Origin: Arthrobacter methylotrophus
Lineage (GTDB): Bacteria > Actinomycetota > Actinomycetes > Actinomycetales > Micrococcaceae
Assembly (NCBI RefSeq): GCF_039539965.1
Contig: NZ_BAABED010000001.1
Span: 2,108,001-2,172,000 of the forward strand
DNA length: 64,000 nucleotides
Reading direction: 5' to 3'
Position numbers and translations under genes: made by a program. Within the stretch, counting starts at the first letter, position 1; each line of letters starts with the position of its first letter. The notes beneath the pieces were generated by a model that was not told where the DNA came from, searched no databases, and saw only the letters and a list, made by a program, of their open reading frames with translations. This document shows, piece by piece, positions 24,169-33,611 of the stretch.

Positions 24169-26004
24169 GTGCTGCCCGGGACCGTCGCCGCATCGCTCAT
24201 GCCCACGGTCGTGATCGTCCTTATCCTAGCCGCGTGCGGCCTGATGTCCCTGGGTCCCCACCTGCCCCGGCGCTTCGCGGATGTCGTCTCCTTGGCCGCC
24301 GCCGTGGCCGCGTTGACGCTCGAGGCGCTCATGGTGGTGCCGGCCGGCAGCGCCCGCCTCGTCTACTGGATGGCCGCGTGGCAGCCCGAGGGCGGGCGCG
24401 CCGTCGGAATCGCCCTGGTCGGAGACCAGTTCAGCATCGGGATCGCCCTCTTGGCGGCAGGGCTCATGATCGCTTCCCTCGTCTTCTCGTGGCGGTACTT
24501 CGAGTCGGACACCGTCCATTTTCACGGACTAATGGTGCCCTTCCTGGCCGGCATGACAGGGTTCGCGTTTGCCGGTGATGTCTTCACCATGTTCGTGTTC
24601 TTCGAGCTGATGGGGGTCGCGGCCTACGCCTTGACCGGGCTCAAGAGCGAAGATCCCTCCGCTGTACACGGCGCCATCAACTTCGGCATCGTGAACTCGC
24701 TGGCCGCCTACTTTTCGCTTATGGGTGTCGGCCTCCTCTATGCCCGTACCGGAAGCCTGAATCTTGCAGCCATCTCCCAAGAGCTGCTTGGCGACCGGAG
24801 CCCGCTGATTGCGATCGCGTTTGTCCTGTTGTGCGCAGGGTTCCTCGTCAAGGCCGCGATCGTGCCGTTCCATTTCTGGCTCGACGATGCCCACGCAGTC
24901 GCTCCCTCGCCCGTATGCGTGCTGTTCTCGGGAGTGATGGTCGAATTGGGACTCTACGGCGTGGCCCGGATCTACTGGGAAGGCTTCAGCGGCACCCCGA
25001 TCGCATCCGCGGCACAGGTCCTTTTCGCCGTGCTGGGCATCCTGACCGCCGTCGTCGGCAGCACCATGTGCTTCCTCCAAAGGCACGTCAAGAGACTGCT
25101 CGCCTACTCGACCATCGCCCACATGGGTGTCTTCCTCGTTGTCCTCGGACTCGCTTCCGCGGATGCGTTGGGAGGAGTCGCGGTCTATGTCCTCGGCCAC
25201 GCCGCAGTCAAAGGCTCCTTGTTCCTGTTGAGCGGACTCACGCTGAACAGGTACGGCAGCGTCGACGAATACACCCTCCAGGGGCACGGGAAGGACTCCA
25301 AAGTTCTGGGGATCACCTTCCTGGTGGCCGGCGCCGCACTGGCTGGAGCGCCGCCGTTCGCCGTCGGGCTCGGCAAGGGCATCGCCGAACACGCGTCATC
25401 AAGCGCAGGACAGTTCGGGGTCACGGTGCTCATGATCGGAGTCTCGGCCGTGACGGCCGGCGCCGTCTTGCGCGTTGGCGCCCGGATATTCCTAGGCATC
25501 GGCGGACGCCCAGCCGGGGTCGAGGCAGAGGGGATGAGCGGTGACGAGGAACGCATCGAAGTGCCGATCGGACAGCGGCATATTCCGCCGTCGATGGGGG
25601 CGCCGCCCTTGGGACTGCTGGCGTGCGCGCTTGTCTTGGGGGTCCTTCCTTCGGTCGGCGGTGCCGCCCAACAGGCTGCCGCCCGGTTCATGGACCGGGC
25701 AGGCTACGTGACGGCAGTGCTTGACATCCCCGGCCCGTATCTGTTGCACGTCGCCGCGGGCGCGGTCTGGGAGCCGACGAACATCGCGCTGGGATTACTC
25801 ACGACGGCGCTCGCCGTCGGAATTGCCGGCGCGGCGCTTCACGGCCGGCGTCTGCCTTCCGCGCTGCGGCGCCCCTCGGAAGCGGCCCAGCCGACCTTGC
25901 GAATCTTCCGGCGCTTGCACTCCGGGCGCGTCGGCGACTATGTCGTGTGGCTGCTTGTGGGCCTGGCGGCGGGGTGGGCACTGCTGATCGGCCAAGGCGC
26001 GTGA
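24169..26004 (+). CDS. mrpD: Mrp-type antiporter subunit D (proton-conducting, NuoN/NuoM-like)
   Basis: A 611-residue protein from GTG 24169 with about fourteen hydrophobic helices. It carries the conserved proton-transporter core: the [20 protein letters not shown] glutamate on helix 5, the [20 protein letters not shown] lysine helix and the [20 protein letters not shown] helix found in NuoL/M/N and MrpD. It is longer than a typical MrpD (about 500) because of a C-terminal extension with an extra helix. It is the only large channel-type subunit in the operon and the last gene. It would translocate H+ or Na+ driven by formate oxidation if the complex model is right. Confidence 0.93.
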   Translation: MLPGTVAASLMPTVVIVLILAACGLMSLGPHLPRRFADVVSLAAAVAALTLEALMVVPAGSARLVYWMAAWQPEGGRAVGIALVGDQFSIGIALLAAGLMIASLVFSWRYFESDTVHFHGLMVPFLAGMTGFAFAGDVFTMFVFFELMGVAAYALTGLKSEDPSAVHGAINFGIVNSLAAYFSLMGVGLLYARTGSLNLAAISQELLGDRSPLIAIAFVLLCAGFLVKAAIVPFHFWLDDAHAVAPSPVCVLFSGVMVELGLYGVARIYWEGFSGTPIASAAQVLFAVLGILTAVVGSTMCFLQRHVKRLLAYSTIAHMGVFLVVLGLASADALGGVAVYVLGHAAVKGSLFLLSGLTLNRYGSVDEYTLQGHGKDSKVLGITFLVAGAALAGAPPFAVGLGKGIAEHASSSAGQFGVTVLMIGVSAVTAGAVLRVGARIFLGIGGRPAGVEAEGMSGDEERIEVPIGQRHIPPSMGAPPLGLLACALVLGVLPSVGGAAQQAAARFMDRAGYVTAVLDIPGPYLLHVAAGAVWEPTNIALGLLTTALAVGIAGAALHGRRLPSALRRPSEAAQPTLRIFRRLHSGRVGDYVVWLLVGLAAGWALLIGQGA

Positions 26005-26079
26005 GTATAGCCCCCGACCGCCGGCACACTTGCGAACCACGCCGCTACGCGGAGGTTTTCAATGAGTCAACGCGGGTGG

Positions 26080-26108
26080 TTGACAAGGGCAACCGGGGCC
26101 CTTAAATT
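26080..26108 (+). promoter_or_regulatory. Consensus-like sigma-70 promoter
   Basis: TTGACA (26080-26085), a 17-base spacer, then TAAATT (26103-26108). It reads toward the small gene at 26205, leaving a leader of about 90 bases that is AT-richer than its surroundings. One of the best promoter matches in the window. Confidence 0.55.
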
Positions 26109-26204
26109 TCTGACTATTCAGGGAGATTTCTGGTTTTTGGTTCAGATTGTTAGCTCTAGCGACGACGATTCAGCAGTTAAGCTGCCAAAGCACAGGGAGT
26201 CACG

Positions 26205-26591
26205 ATGTCGAAAATACCATTGGACAACTTCCTCAATGAGTGCGTCTGCACGGATTCGGAAGCGGACGGCCTGAGCCTCGAAGAGCTGTATGGGCTCTAC
26301 CTCAGTTGGTGCCAGCTGAGAGATTCGGAACCCGTCGATGCCAGGACGTTGCGGGCAAGCCTCCGCGCTGCCGGTGTCGCTCCGAGCCATCGCGGGAAAG
26401 CGTGCCCGGGATTGGTGATGGTGGGACCGGCGGCGTGCGACTACATCGTCCACCGCGAGCTTCCACTTGCGACCTTGGACACGCAGGACGAGGGCGCTCC
26501 ACAAATCCGGTCCCGGCGTACCGGTGCTCATCCGATCCCACTCCAAGACCGGGAATCCGCGAACGAGCGGGATGCGGCGCCGGCTGCTTGA
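26205..26591 (+). CDS. Hypothetical protein with a primase/D5-C-like winged-helix pattern
   Basis: A 128-residue protein from ATG 26205 with CAGGGAG before the start. Residues 8-75 (FLNECVCTDSEADGLSLEEL, then YGLYLSWCQLRDSEPVDART and LRASLRAAGV) follow the helix pattern of the DNA-binding winged helix found after D5-type phage or plasmid primases: LY..Y..WC...... then L...L...G. The rest is disordered. It is freestanding with its own consensus promoter and no phage genes around it, so it may be a domesticated DNA-binding protein. The relationship is my reading and needs a profile search. Confidence 0.55.
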   Translation: MSKIPLDNFLNECVCTDSEADGLSLEELYGLYLSWCQLRDSEPVDARTLRASLRAAGVAPSHRGKACPGLVMVGPAACDYIVHRELPLATLDTQDEGAPQIRSRRTGAHPIPLQDRESANERDAAPAA

Positions 26592-26670
26592 GGGGACGGC
26601 TTGAGGTCGCGCTCTTAGGCGCGGGCGAGCCCGCCTGATTCGCTGATTCGCTGGAACCGGGCGGGCTGCT

Positions 26671-26865
26671 TCATTCAGGTAATTTCTCCCGAGCCTCGCG
26701 CTGTTGCCGCTCGAGCTTGGCTTCCGCATCGGTTCGCCTCTGGCCCACGATGCGCATCTGGTGGGTGGTCGGGTGTTCGTATTCCTCCACGAGAGAGCCC
26801 CTGTCCCTGAGAGGGTCGCGGTCGACTGCGGGGGACGGGAACTTTTCGTCTCGATGTTCGTCCAT
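26671..26865 (-). CDS. Small hydrophilic protein, unknown
   Basis: A 64-residue protein, highly charged (MDEHRDEKFPSPAVDRDPLR at the start), ending in a predicted helix RRTDAEAKLERQQREAREKL. No domain is recognised. A minus-strand CTCAGTTTCCTTAGTATC element lies about 130 bases upstream, related to the element before other small genes of the window, which mildly supports expression. Could still be non-coding. Confidence 0.4.
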   Translation of the reverse strand: MDEHRDEKFPSPAVDRDPLRDRGSLVEEYEHPTTHQMRIVGQRRTDAEAKLERQQREAREKLPE

Positions 26866-26996
26866 ACAAGAAATGGTCCCACCACACAGCAGTCTCCAAA
26901 AGAGGTCTGCCGCGGAGCGCGCGCCTGCATTGTTCGGCTCCGGAGTGCGGCGGTCCGGCGCGGCCAGGTTCGTGGGGCGGGATGGTCGGGAGCCAA

Positions 26997-27014
26997 GATA
27001 CTAAGGAAACTGAG
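26997..27014 (-). promoter_or_regulatory. AG-N4-CTTAGTAT element
   Basis: Minus-strand CTCAGTTTCCTTAGTATC between the 64-residue gene and the DUF1508-like gene at 27056. It matches the shared AAG-N4-CTTAGTAT pattern except for the first base. Confidence 0.35.
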
Positions 27015-27055
27015 TAGATTATTTTCCCAAGGGTGTCGAATAGGAGGTAACGATC

Positions 27056-27328
27056 ATGGCAGGCCATCTGGAATTGATGGATGCCCCGGAAGGTGGCTAC
27101 CGGGTGGCATTGGTGGATAAGGATGATTTTCTTGTGGCGATGTCCGTGACGTTCTCAGATGGCGGTGCCGCCGCCAGGGGTATCGCCAGCATTCGGGAAA
27201 TCGCCGGGACGCCCACCGTCAGGGACCGCAGGCACGGACACGACGAGATGGCCTCTGCCCGGAACCGCCGTGCGTCGTCTTCGCCTGCGGACGCCGAAGA
27301 AAGATACGGGCAAGCAGCCGGGGGTTGA
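27056..27328 (+). CDS. DUF1508-like small protein
   Basis: A 90-residue protein from ATG 27056 with an excellent ribosome site (AGGAGGT, 6-base spacing). Residues 1-50 follow the YegP/DUF1508 pattern of the other two copies in the window: LELMDAPEGGYRVALVDKDD, then VAMSVTFSDGGAAARGIASI and REIAG. The match is weaker and lacks the MGLITDL end. The C-terminal 35 residues are polar and probably disordered. Interpretation as a diverged paralogue is based on the strand pattern and the REIAG/VREYAG correspondence. Confidence 0.6.
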   Translation: MAGHLELMDAPEGGYRVALVDKDDFLVAMSVTFSDGGAAARGIASIREIAGTPTVRDRRHGHDEMASARNRRASSSPADAEERYGQAAGG

Positions 27329-27371
27329 TTTGAACTTGTAGCAGGCAGGCAGGCTGGACGTGCGTGGGCTA

Positions 27372-27596
27372 CTACATTAGCCATTGCACGGTGATGTTCA
27401 TGGCGAGCAAAGCATTTGTCAGGGGGGCGATGACCAAAGAGTCAGCCTCCATGCGATGTAGCGTGTCGAGGAATTCGTCCATCTGGACAGTGGTGAATCC
27501 GCCGTCCCGAAGTTGCTGGATGGCGAGGTCTTTGTTCTGATTCCTGGTGTTGCTGAACCGGGGGTTAACCTCCAGCGGCATCGGTTCGGTATCCAT
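27372..27596 (-). CDS. Small hypothetical protein
   Basis: A 74-residue protein from ATG 27596 with GGGGACGAG upstream. Mostly helical: NKDLAIQQLRDGGFTTVQMD, FLDTLHRMEADSLVIAPLTN, with a hydrophobic end ALLAMNITVQWLM. No family is recognised. Codon usage is less biased than the neighbouring operons. It may be real because the start region is well formed and the reading frame is on the less GC-favoured strand. Confidence 0.5.
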   Translation of the reverse strand: MDTEPMPLEVNPRFSNTRNQNKDLAIQQLRDGGFTTVQMDEFLDTLHRMEADSLVIAPLTNALLAMNITVQWLM

Positions 27597-28035
27597 GGTC
27601 TTTACTCGTCCCCTGGTTCCATGCGGAAGAAAGCCCAGCGCCTCCGTAATTATTGTTGCATGCCGAATGCTACTATCCGGAGATCTGCGGGGCAGCTAGA
27701 AAAGCCCCCCCACCGCGCGCACGCCCGCCGGATACCGAGCGCCGCCGAAGGCAGGACGACCATGCCCCTACAACCAATAGCACTGGGCCATGAGGGAAGA
27801 GTCGTCAGCTCCGCGTGAGATAGCCAAGGAAGCGGCCAGTGATCCTCGCCGGGTGCACTGGATGGAACTCTTTTTTCGACCTTGTGTTTGTTGCCTTTGT
27901 TGGGAACTGGTGCGGGAGATTCACGGGGAATCGCCAGCTCGATCGCGACCGAGCCCCAACTGGCTGACAGTTGTTGTCGTTCTGGGGGCTCAGAACGACA
28001 ACAACTGCGAGCTAGTTGGGCTGAATCGCGCGTGC
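27597..28035. other. Gene-poor interval containing a long palindrome
   Basis: No supported gene in about 440 bases. The plus-strand frame from 27790 that continues through the aldehyde dehydrogenase is an antisense shadow. The notable content is the long inverted repeat at 27955-28020. Confidence 0.5.
27968..28007. repeat. Perfect 17-base inverted repeat, loop of six
   Basis: Arms CAGTTGTTGTCGTTCTG (27968-27984) and CAGAACGACAACAACTG (27991-28007) separated by GGGGCT. The pairing continues imperfectly outward (CCCAACTGGCT / AGCTAGTTGGG), giving a stem of about 30 base pairs. It begins 28 bases downstream of the aldehyde dehydrogenase stop on the minus strand, so it may act as its terminator. 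The extended, nearly perfect stem without a T-run also fits a dispersed palindromic repeat. Confidence 0.7.
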
Positions 28036-29445
28036 TTAGCCGTTGATGATCTGCGGCACGCCGAGGGCTTTGAGGCCTTCGACGCCGAATTCGAGGCCGT
28101 AGCCGGATTGCTTCGCGCCGCCGAACGGGATGCGGGGGTCCACTGCGCCGTGCTTGTTGATCCACACGGTTCCGGCTTGCAGGCGGGCGGCGACGTTCCG
28201 GGCCTCGTCGAGGTTGGAGGACCAGACGGAGGCGCCGAGTCCGACGTCGAGCGCGTTCGCTTTGGCGATCGCGTCATCGATCGTGCTGTAGCGGATGATG
28301 GGCAGGGCGGGGCCGAACTGTTCCTCGGCTACGAGGGGGTTGTTGTTGTCGATGTCGGCCACGAGGGTGGTGGGGTAGAAGTTGCCGGGTTGGCCGTCGT
28401 CGGGGTTTCCGCCGAGCAGGATTGTGGCGCCGGATTCGCGGGCTGCGTCCACAAGCCGGGTGACGATGTCGAACTGTTGCCGGTTCTGCAGCGGGCCGAG
28501 CACGTTGGCCTCATCCAGTCCGTTGCCCATGGGCATTGCCGCGGCAACCTTGGTGAGTTCGGTGCACACGGCTTCATAGAGCGAGTCGTGGACGTAGAGG
28601 CGCTTGAGTGCCGCGCAGGTCTGGCCGGTGTTGATGAACGCGCCCCAGAAGAGGCCTTCGGCGATCGCTTTCGGGTCGGCGTCGGGCAGGACGATGCCGG
28701 CGTCGTTGCCGCCGAGCTCCAGGGTGAGGCGTTTGACCGTGTCCGCCGAGGAGCGGATGATCGCTTTGCCGGTGGCGGTGGAGCCGGTGAACATGACCTT
28801 GCCGATGGCGGGGTGTTCGGCCAGGCGGGCGCCGACCTCGCGGCCGCCGGAGACCACCGTGAGCAGGCCTTCGGGGAGTTCCTCGTTGATGATTTTCGCC
28901 AGGGCGAGGACGGACAGCGGGGTGTATTCGGAGGGTTTGACCACCACGGCGTTGCCCATGCGCAGGGCGGGGGCGATCTGCCAGACGGTGATCATCATGG
29001 GCCAGTTCCAGGGACCGATCGCGCCCACGACGCCGATGGGCCGGTAGTGCAGTTCGGCGCGGGTTTCGCCGTCGTCCACCACGGTTTCCGCCTCCAGCGG
29101 CGTGGCGGCGGTGGCGCGCAGCCACGCGGCGCAGGCGCCGACTTCGAAGCGGGCGTTGGGGCCGTTCAGCGGCTTGCCCTGCTCGCGGGAGAGCAGCCGG
29201 GCGAGTTCTTCGGAGGAGCGTTCGACGGCGTCGGCGGCCCTCATGAGCGCGGCGGACCGGGCGTCGTGGCCCAGCGCAGCCCACGCGGGCTGGGCGGCGG
29301 CAGCGGCAGCGATCGCGGCCTCGAGGTCCGCAACGGTGTGGACTGGGGCCTCGCCGACGGCGGTGCCCGTGGCGGGATCGAGGATGGTCCGGGTTTCTCC
29401 GGTGGTCGGGGTGATTGAAGCCAGGAGGGCGTCGTAGCTTTCCAA
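28036..29445 (-). CDS. Aldehyde dehydrogenase family protein (amine catabolic operon)
   Basis: A 469-residue NAD(P)-dependent aldehyde dehydrogenase from TTG 29445 (GGAG, 7-base spacing). Visible: GPWNWPMMITVW near residue 145, cofactor loop FTGSTATGKAI, catalytic glutamate in LTLELGGNDAG and catalytic cysteine in NTGQTCAALKR, followed by the EEQFGPALPI and IPFGGAKQSGYG motifs. As the last gene of the operon with a copper amine oxidase and an amine/amino-acid permease, it would oxidise the aldehyde made by the oxidase (for phenylethylamine, phenylacetaldehyde to phenylacetate). Substrate is inferred from context. Confidence 0.9.
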   Translation of the reverse strand: MESYDALLASITPTTGETRTILDPATGTAVGEAPVHTVADLEAAIAAAAAAQPAWAALGHDARSAALMRAADAVERSSEELARLLSREQGKPLNGPNARFEVGACAAWLRATAATPLEAETVVDDGETRAELHYRPIGVVGAIGPWNWPMMITVWQIAPALRMGNAVVVKPSEYTPLSVLALAKIINEELPEGLLTVVSGGREVGARLAEHPAIGKVMFTGSTATGKAIIRSSADTVKRLTLELGGNDAGIVLPDADPKAIAEGLFWGAFINTGQTCAALKRLYVHDSLYEAVCTELTKVAAAMPMGNGLDEANVLGPLQNRQQFDIVTRLVDAARESGATILLGGNPDDGQPGNFYPTTLVADIDNNNPLVAEEQFGPALPIIRYSTIDDAIAKANALDVGLGASVWSSNLDEARNVAARLQAGTVWINKHGAVDPRIPFGGAKQSGYGLEFGVEGLKALGVPQIING

Positions 29446-29496
29446 GGGTTTACTCCACTCTGAGTTGGTTGGGTTTCTAAGGAGAACGGTTGAGGG

Positions 29497-30033
29497 TCAG
29501 ACGGCCATCACGATCATCGCGCCCAGGGCACCCGCCGAAGACAGGGCCTCAAGCGATGCAGACGCGTGACGACGGTGTGCGCGCCCGTTTGGCCGGACTG
29601 TTTGGGTCGACACGACGATTGAATACGCGATGACCGCTGCGGCAAGGACTAACGCAAGCACCGGATTCGCTCCACCAAGCCCTGAATGCGAATGTGCCTG
29701 GTGCACTGAACTGGACGGGGCTGTGGGAAGGGTTGTGACGAGAATGGCGAACATTGCCACGATTGACATGGAGCGGTGAATTTCCATGCCGTTGCGGCGA
29801 TTCTTGGGCAGGAGCACCAGCGGGAGTGGGGAGCTCAGGAGCAAGAGAAGGCCCCACACGACGTCCGGAAGAATGCCCGGCCCCATGGTGCTGTCCGCCA
29901 TCGCTACGAGCATGAGCGCCATCGGCCCCCACTGGCTAAGGTTCCTGACCGGGCCTTCGCGCATCGGGCTCCAGATTCCGACGGCGCAACAGGCCAGCAT
30001 GATGATCGAAAGTGTTGTGTGCATGGTGTTCAC
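29497..30033 (-). CDS. Small multi-pass membrane protein of the amine oxidase operon
   Basis: A 178-residue protein with about five hydrophobic helices (LSIIMLACCAVGIWSP, PDVVWGLLLLLSSPLPLVLL, RSMSIVAMFAILVTTLPTAP, VLALVLAAAVIAYSIVVSTQ, and a C-terminal one) and a His-containing loop HQAHSHSG that could bind copper. No family name can be given with confidence; the layout resembles DUF5134-type metal-handling membrane proteins. It lies 17 bases after the permease in the operon. A role in supplying copper to the amine oxidase is an attractive but untested inference. GTG 30033 or ATG 30024 could be the start. Confidence 0.68.
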   Translation of the reverse strand: MNTMHTTLSIIMLACCAVGIWSPMREGPVRNLSQWGPMALMLVAMADSTMGPGILPDVVWGLLLLLSSPLPLVLLPKNRRNGMEIHRSMSIVAMFAILVTTLPTAPSSSVHQAHSHSGLGGANPVLALVLAAAVIAYSIVVSTQTVRPNGRAHRRHASASLEALSSAGALGAMIVMAV

Positions 30034-30050
30034 CGGTCATCAGTCCCGCG

Positions 30051-31565
30051 CTACAGGTCTTCTTCGTCCCCAAGGTGGACGGCTGCCGGACCCTCTTCGC
30101 CGTGCCCGATCCGCCGGTACACGGCGGGATTGCTCCGGCGGAGGCGGAGGCCCCAGACGATTCCCACCAAGCCGGGCACGATGATCGCGGCCGGCAGGAT
30201 GAACGTCAGCACATTGCTCTCGTTTTGCCCCAGCAGGACGTTGAAGTTGACCACGATCAGAACGAAAATCACGGCAAGGAGGAGGAAACCCAAGGCAGGG
30301 GCGATTGCCCGGGTCCAGATTCCGGCGTCATGCCTGTTCTTGCGGAAAAACCCAATGACCGCCAGCGAAACAACGGTCATCAGGAGGACAAGCCCCATGG
30401 CGCCGTCATTCGTCAGCCACGTGAACATGGTCAGGACCGGGTAGAGGTCACCCAGCGTTGATCCGGTTCCCGCGATGGCGAAGGCCACCGTGACCACGAC
30501 GGCGATAACCGTCTGGGCGATCGAGCCGGCGTAGGGTGCGCCGCTGTGCCGCCGTACTGCACCCAGCCTTCGGGGAAGGACCTGCTCCCGGCCAAGCGAG
30601 AAGAAGTAGCGGGCCGCGGCGTTGTGGAAGCTGACGAGGGCTGCAAAGAGGCTGGTGACGAAGAGCAGGCGGGCCAGGTCGGCGAGAAGGACGCCGGCGT
30701 GGTCGCTGAGGAAGCCGAACATCAGGTCCGGTCCTTGTTTTGCGGAAGCATCGACCACCGCGGACGGTCCTGTGCCAACGGCCATGGCCCAGGAGGAAAC
30801 AGCGTAGAACAGGGCGATGATGGCGACGGCCGTGTATGTGGCCCGGGCGACAGTGTGCTTTGGGTCCTTGCTTTCCTCACTGTAGATCGCGGCCGACTCG
30901 AATCCCATGAACGCCGCGATACCGAAGGACAAGACGGCCCCGACGCCTGGTACAAACAGGCTCTGCGGAGTGAGCGGCGCTCCGCTGACTCCCTCCGGTG
31001 CCACGACGAAGGAGACGACGTCGTAGACGATGACTACGAGGAACTCCAGACCGACGAGCACCCCGAGGACCTTTGCCGACAGGTCCACCCGGTTCACGCC
31101 GAGGAATGCGACGACCGCGATGCACAGTAGCACCGGAATCCACCAAGGGACTGTCACGCCGAAGCGTTCGTTGATCAGGCTCGAGACGGTAAAGCCGAAG
31201 AGCCCGTAGATGCCGACTTGCATCAGGTTGTAGGCCATCAGCGCCACCATGGAAACCCCGACGCCGACGGGCCGGGAGATGCCCTGCGCCACGTAGGAAT
31301 AAAAAGCGCCGGCATTCACGACGTACCTGCTCATCGCCGCGTATCCGACCGCGAAAACCGCGAGGGTTCCGCCGAGCAGGAGGAAGGACAGCGGTACGCC
31401 GGTGACCCCGGTGACGGCGAACGTCGTCGTGACTCCGCCAGCGAGGACGGTGAGCGGTGCCGATGCTGCGATGATCATGAAGGTCACCGCCGGGACGCCG
31501 AGACGGCGTCGATGGTGATGCGGGTGACCCACCTCAGTGGTCTCTTTCCCGGTTGTTAAACTCAT
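30051..31565 (-). CDS. APC family amino acid/amine permease
   Basis: A 504-residue transporter with about twelve hydrophobic helices. The first carries the APC-superfamily pattern [20 protein letters not shown], and helix 6 lies in [20 protein letters not shown] (GFE motif). The tail is hydrophilic and acidic. It starts in an ATGA overlap with the copper amine oxidase stop, so the two are made together. It is the likely importer of the primary amine that the oxidase consumes, although the substrate is inferred from the operon rather than from sequence. Confidence 0.9.
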   Translation of the reverse strand: MSLTTGKETTEVGHPHHHRRRLGVPAVTFMIIAASAPLTVLAGGVTTTFAVTGVTGVPLSFLLLGGTLAVFAVGYAAMSRYVVNAGAFYSYVAQGISRPVGVGVSMVALMAYNLMQVGIYGLFGFTVSSLINERFGVTVPWWIPVLLCIAVVAFLGVNRVDLSAKVLGVLVGLEFLVVIVYDVVSFVVAPEGVSGAPLTPQSLFVPGVGAVLSFGIAAFMGFESAAIYSEESKDPKHTVARATYTAVAIIALFYAVSSWAMAVGTGPSAVVDASAKQGPDLMFGFLSDHAGVLLADLARLLFVTSLFAALVSFHNAAARYFFSLGREQVLPRRLGAVRRHSGAPYAGSIAQTVIAVVVTVAFAIAGTGSTLGDLYPVLTMFTWLTNDGAMGLVLLMTVVSLAVIGFFRKNRHDAGIWTRAIAPALGFLLLAVIFVLIVVNFNVLLGQNESNVLTFILPAAIIVPGLVGIVWGLRLRRSNPAVYRRIGHGEEGPAAVHLGDEEDL

Positions 31566-33511
31566 TTCTGGGCCTCCATGTGGCAGTGGCCGCCTTTAGA
31601 GGGCTTCGACGCGGGGACGTCGAGGACGGGGCTCCGATCGAAGAAACCCTCAGGGCGCAATTTGAATCCCACCGTGTCGACCGGCATGATCGGCCAGTCC
31701 TCGGGGCGGGGAAAGTGGGTCAGCCCGAAGGTATGCCACACGACGATGTCTTGTCCGTCGATATCCCGGTCATCGGAAATGTAGGACGGCAAACCGGCTC
31801 CTCCGGAGTGCTGGTTGACGAAGTCGCCGCTGGGGTAGCGTTCTTTCTCGTCGTAGCGGGTCACCCACAGGTCCTTCGTGGCGAATGCTGCACGCCGGGC
31901 GATGGATGATTCGGGATCAGCCAGCAGCATGGGATGCCCTTGTCCGTGGAGTTTGTACCCCACGGGGTCGCCCAAGCGGTTGAGTGATTCGGGATTCGAG
32001 ATGACCCAGGCGCGCCCGGCTGCCATGTCTGACTCCCGAACAGCCTCGGATTCGCGCTTGAGTACAGTCCGACGGCGCGCGAAGGCGTTGCCGCGTTCGT
32101 TGCCTTCTCCCATGGGTACGCGAACGGCGTCCTCTTCCTCCACCCGGTTCGTCAAGCCGTCGATGGCGAAGTCCAGGCGGGCACTGAAAAGGTGCTGGTG
32201 GAAGGGAGCCCCAAGCCCAGGGGCAAGCTCCGAGGCGTAAGGGTAGCCCTTTCCGGGATGGGCGCTGGTGAAGACGACGCCCGTGGCCTTGGCTTCGAAC
32301 TCGATGGTGCCGTCGAGGTAGAGATACCAGTAGAAGCCGTAATCGTAGTTGCCGATAGTGGTGAAGAAACTGATGACGAGCCTGCGGTTCCTGCGCGTGT
32401 AGTTCACGCCGCTCCAGAGGTCGCTGTGCTTGGCGAGGATGCTCCAATCCTCCTCGTGCATGCAGATTCCATTGCGTATCTCGCGCGGCCGGCCGAACGC
32501 ATCGCTGACCACCGGGCTGAGATAGGTGATTTCGCCCAGGCAGTCGCAACCGAGTTCCAGGGAGTTTGCGTACTGGCCCACGAGGTACTCGCCGGTGTCA
32601 AAGTAGTTCTGCCAGGAGCGCACAGGAGAGGGGTCGCCGTACGGCACTACCATTTCGGCGATGGAGGCCCGCTTGAGGATACTGCGGCGGCGATCGCCGT
32701 CGTCGAACGCTATATTGTGGAGAACTACGCCTTCCCGGACATCGAAACCGATGTCCAGGCTCCACTTTTCCCATTCGACGTGGTTGCCGTTTTGGACGGT
32801 AAAGCTGGGCCCTTCCGGCTGGGTGATGTGGATCGGCTTCTGGGTGGTGCGCAGCGGTCCGGTCAGCTCCGGGTCCGTGAAGTTGCCGTGCTCGGCAGGG
32901 ACCGGAACGATCCCGAAATCCAGGACCTGATCAACGGTCTTGCTGACGACGTCGACGTAGGCAACCAGCCCGTCCACCGGGTGGGCCCAGGCGCTGTCCT
33001 CTGGGAAGTCCTGAACGAAAGCCAGACCGCGGAGGATGCGGCGGCCCTTCTCTTCGGGGTATTCGAAGACCCCGGCGGAGAGGGGAGCAACCCTCACTTT
33101 GCTGACATCGAGATTGCGGTCAGCCAGGGCCTTGAGCCATCGTGCATCCTGGGCGAGGATCTCCTCCACCACTTCGAATTCTTCTTCGATGACCGGAAGT
33201 TCGCCTGTCACGGACGTGTCCGGCTCTACTTTTGTGACGACTTCCTTGTGCGTCACGGAAACGACCACGTCCTGTGCCGCTCCGGATGAAACGTCGTGCA
33301 GGAAAGCTCTGAATCTGCGGTCCACGGCTACCGCTTCTCGCGAGGGGTCAAGCAGTCCCAGGTACGCCACGCGGGTGGTGTCGTCGAAAAGCCCGGCCTC
33401 GGCAAGGATTGCCCTGACCGCCGCGATGTCCTCGGCGCTGGTCATTGCGTAAGGAGACAGCCCGGCATCCGCGGCCGTGTCGGTGATTTCTGGAGAGGAA
33501 GTTGTGCTCAT
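31562..33511 (-). CDS. Copper-containing primary-amine oxidase (phenylethylamine oxidase type)
   Basis: A 649-residue enzyme oxidising primary amines to aldehydes with release of H2O2 and ammonia. The self-processed cofactor tyrosine is Tyr389 in the NYDY consensus ([17 protein letters not shown]), the catalytic base aspartate lies in [12 protein letters not shown], and copper histidines lie in [10 protein letters not shown] and [16 protein letters not shown]. Long stretches match what I recall of the Arthrobacter globiformis phenylethylamine oxidase (for example [20 protein letters not shown]), so an aromatic monoamine is the likely substrate. No signal peptide, so cytoplasmic. First gene of the operon, divergent from the TetR gene. 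Confidence 0.96.
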   Translation of the reverse strand: MSTTSSPEITDTAADAGLSPYAMTSAEDIAAVRAILAEAGLFDDTTRVAYLGLLDPSREAVAVDRRFRAFLHDVSSGAAQDVVVSVTHKEVVTKVEPDTSVTGELPVIEEEFEVVEEILAQDARWLKALADRNLDVSKVRVAPLSAGVFEYPEEKGRRILRGLAFVQDFPEDSAWAHPVDGLVAYVDVVSKTVDQVLDFGIVPVPAEHGNFTDPELTGPLRTTQKPIHITQPEGPSFTVQNGNHVEWEKWSLDIGFDVREGVVLHNIAFDDGDRRRSILKRASIAEMVVPYGDPSPVRSWQNYFDTGEYLVGQYANSLELGCDCLGEITYLSPVVSDAFGRPREIRNGICMHEEDWSILAKHSDLWSGVNYTRRNRRLVISFFTTIGNYDYGFYWYLYLDGTIEFEAKATGVVFTSAHPGKGYPYASELAPGLGAPFHQHLFSARLDFAIDGLTNRVEEEDAVRVPMGEGNERGNAFARRRTVLKRESEAVRESDMAAGRAWVISNPESLNRLGDPVGYKLHGQGHPMLLADPESSIARRAAFATKDLWVTRYDEKERYPSGDFVNQHSGGAGLPSYISDDRDIDGQDIVVWHTFGLTHFPRPEDWPIMPVDTVGFKLRPEGFFDRSPVLDVPASKPSKGGHCHMEAQK

Positions 33512-33535
33512 GGAAGGCCTTTGTGAGTGGCGATT

Positions 33536-33559
33536 TATTTTCTATGTATGTAGAGAATA
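33536..33559. promoter_or_regulatory. Candidate TetR operator
   Basis: TATTTTCTATGTATGTAGAGAATA is an imperfect inverted repeat (outer TATTyTCT/AGArAATA) in the 100-base divergent region between the amine oxidase and TetR genes. It is AT-rich against a GC-rich background and well placed for control of both genes. Confidence 0.5.
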
Positions 33560-33611
33560 GCATCGTGTAATCTAAGTCACAACGGTTGTAGAAAAAAGAT
33601 TTGGGGAACGC

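Noticed and set aside
27790..29418. A 542-codon plus-strand frame covering the aldehyde dehydrogenase
   Set aside because: It is the antisense of a clear dehydrogenase and reads as Gly/Val/Asp-rich shadow sequence.
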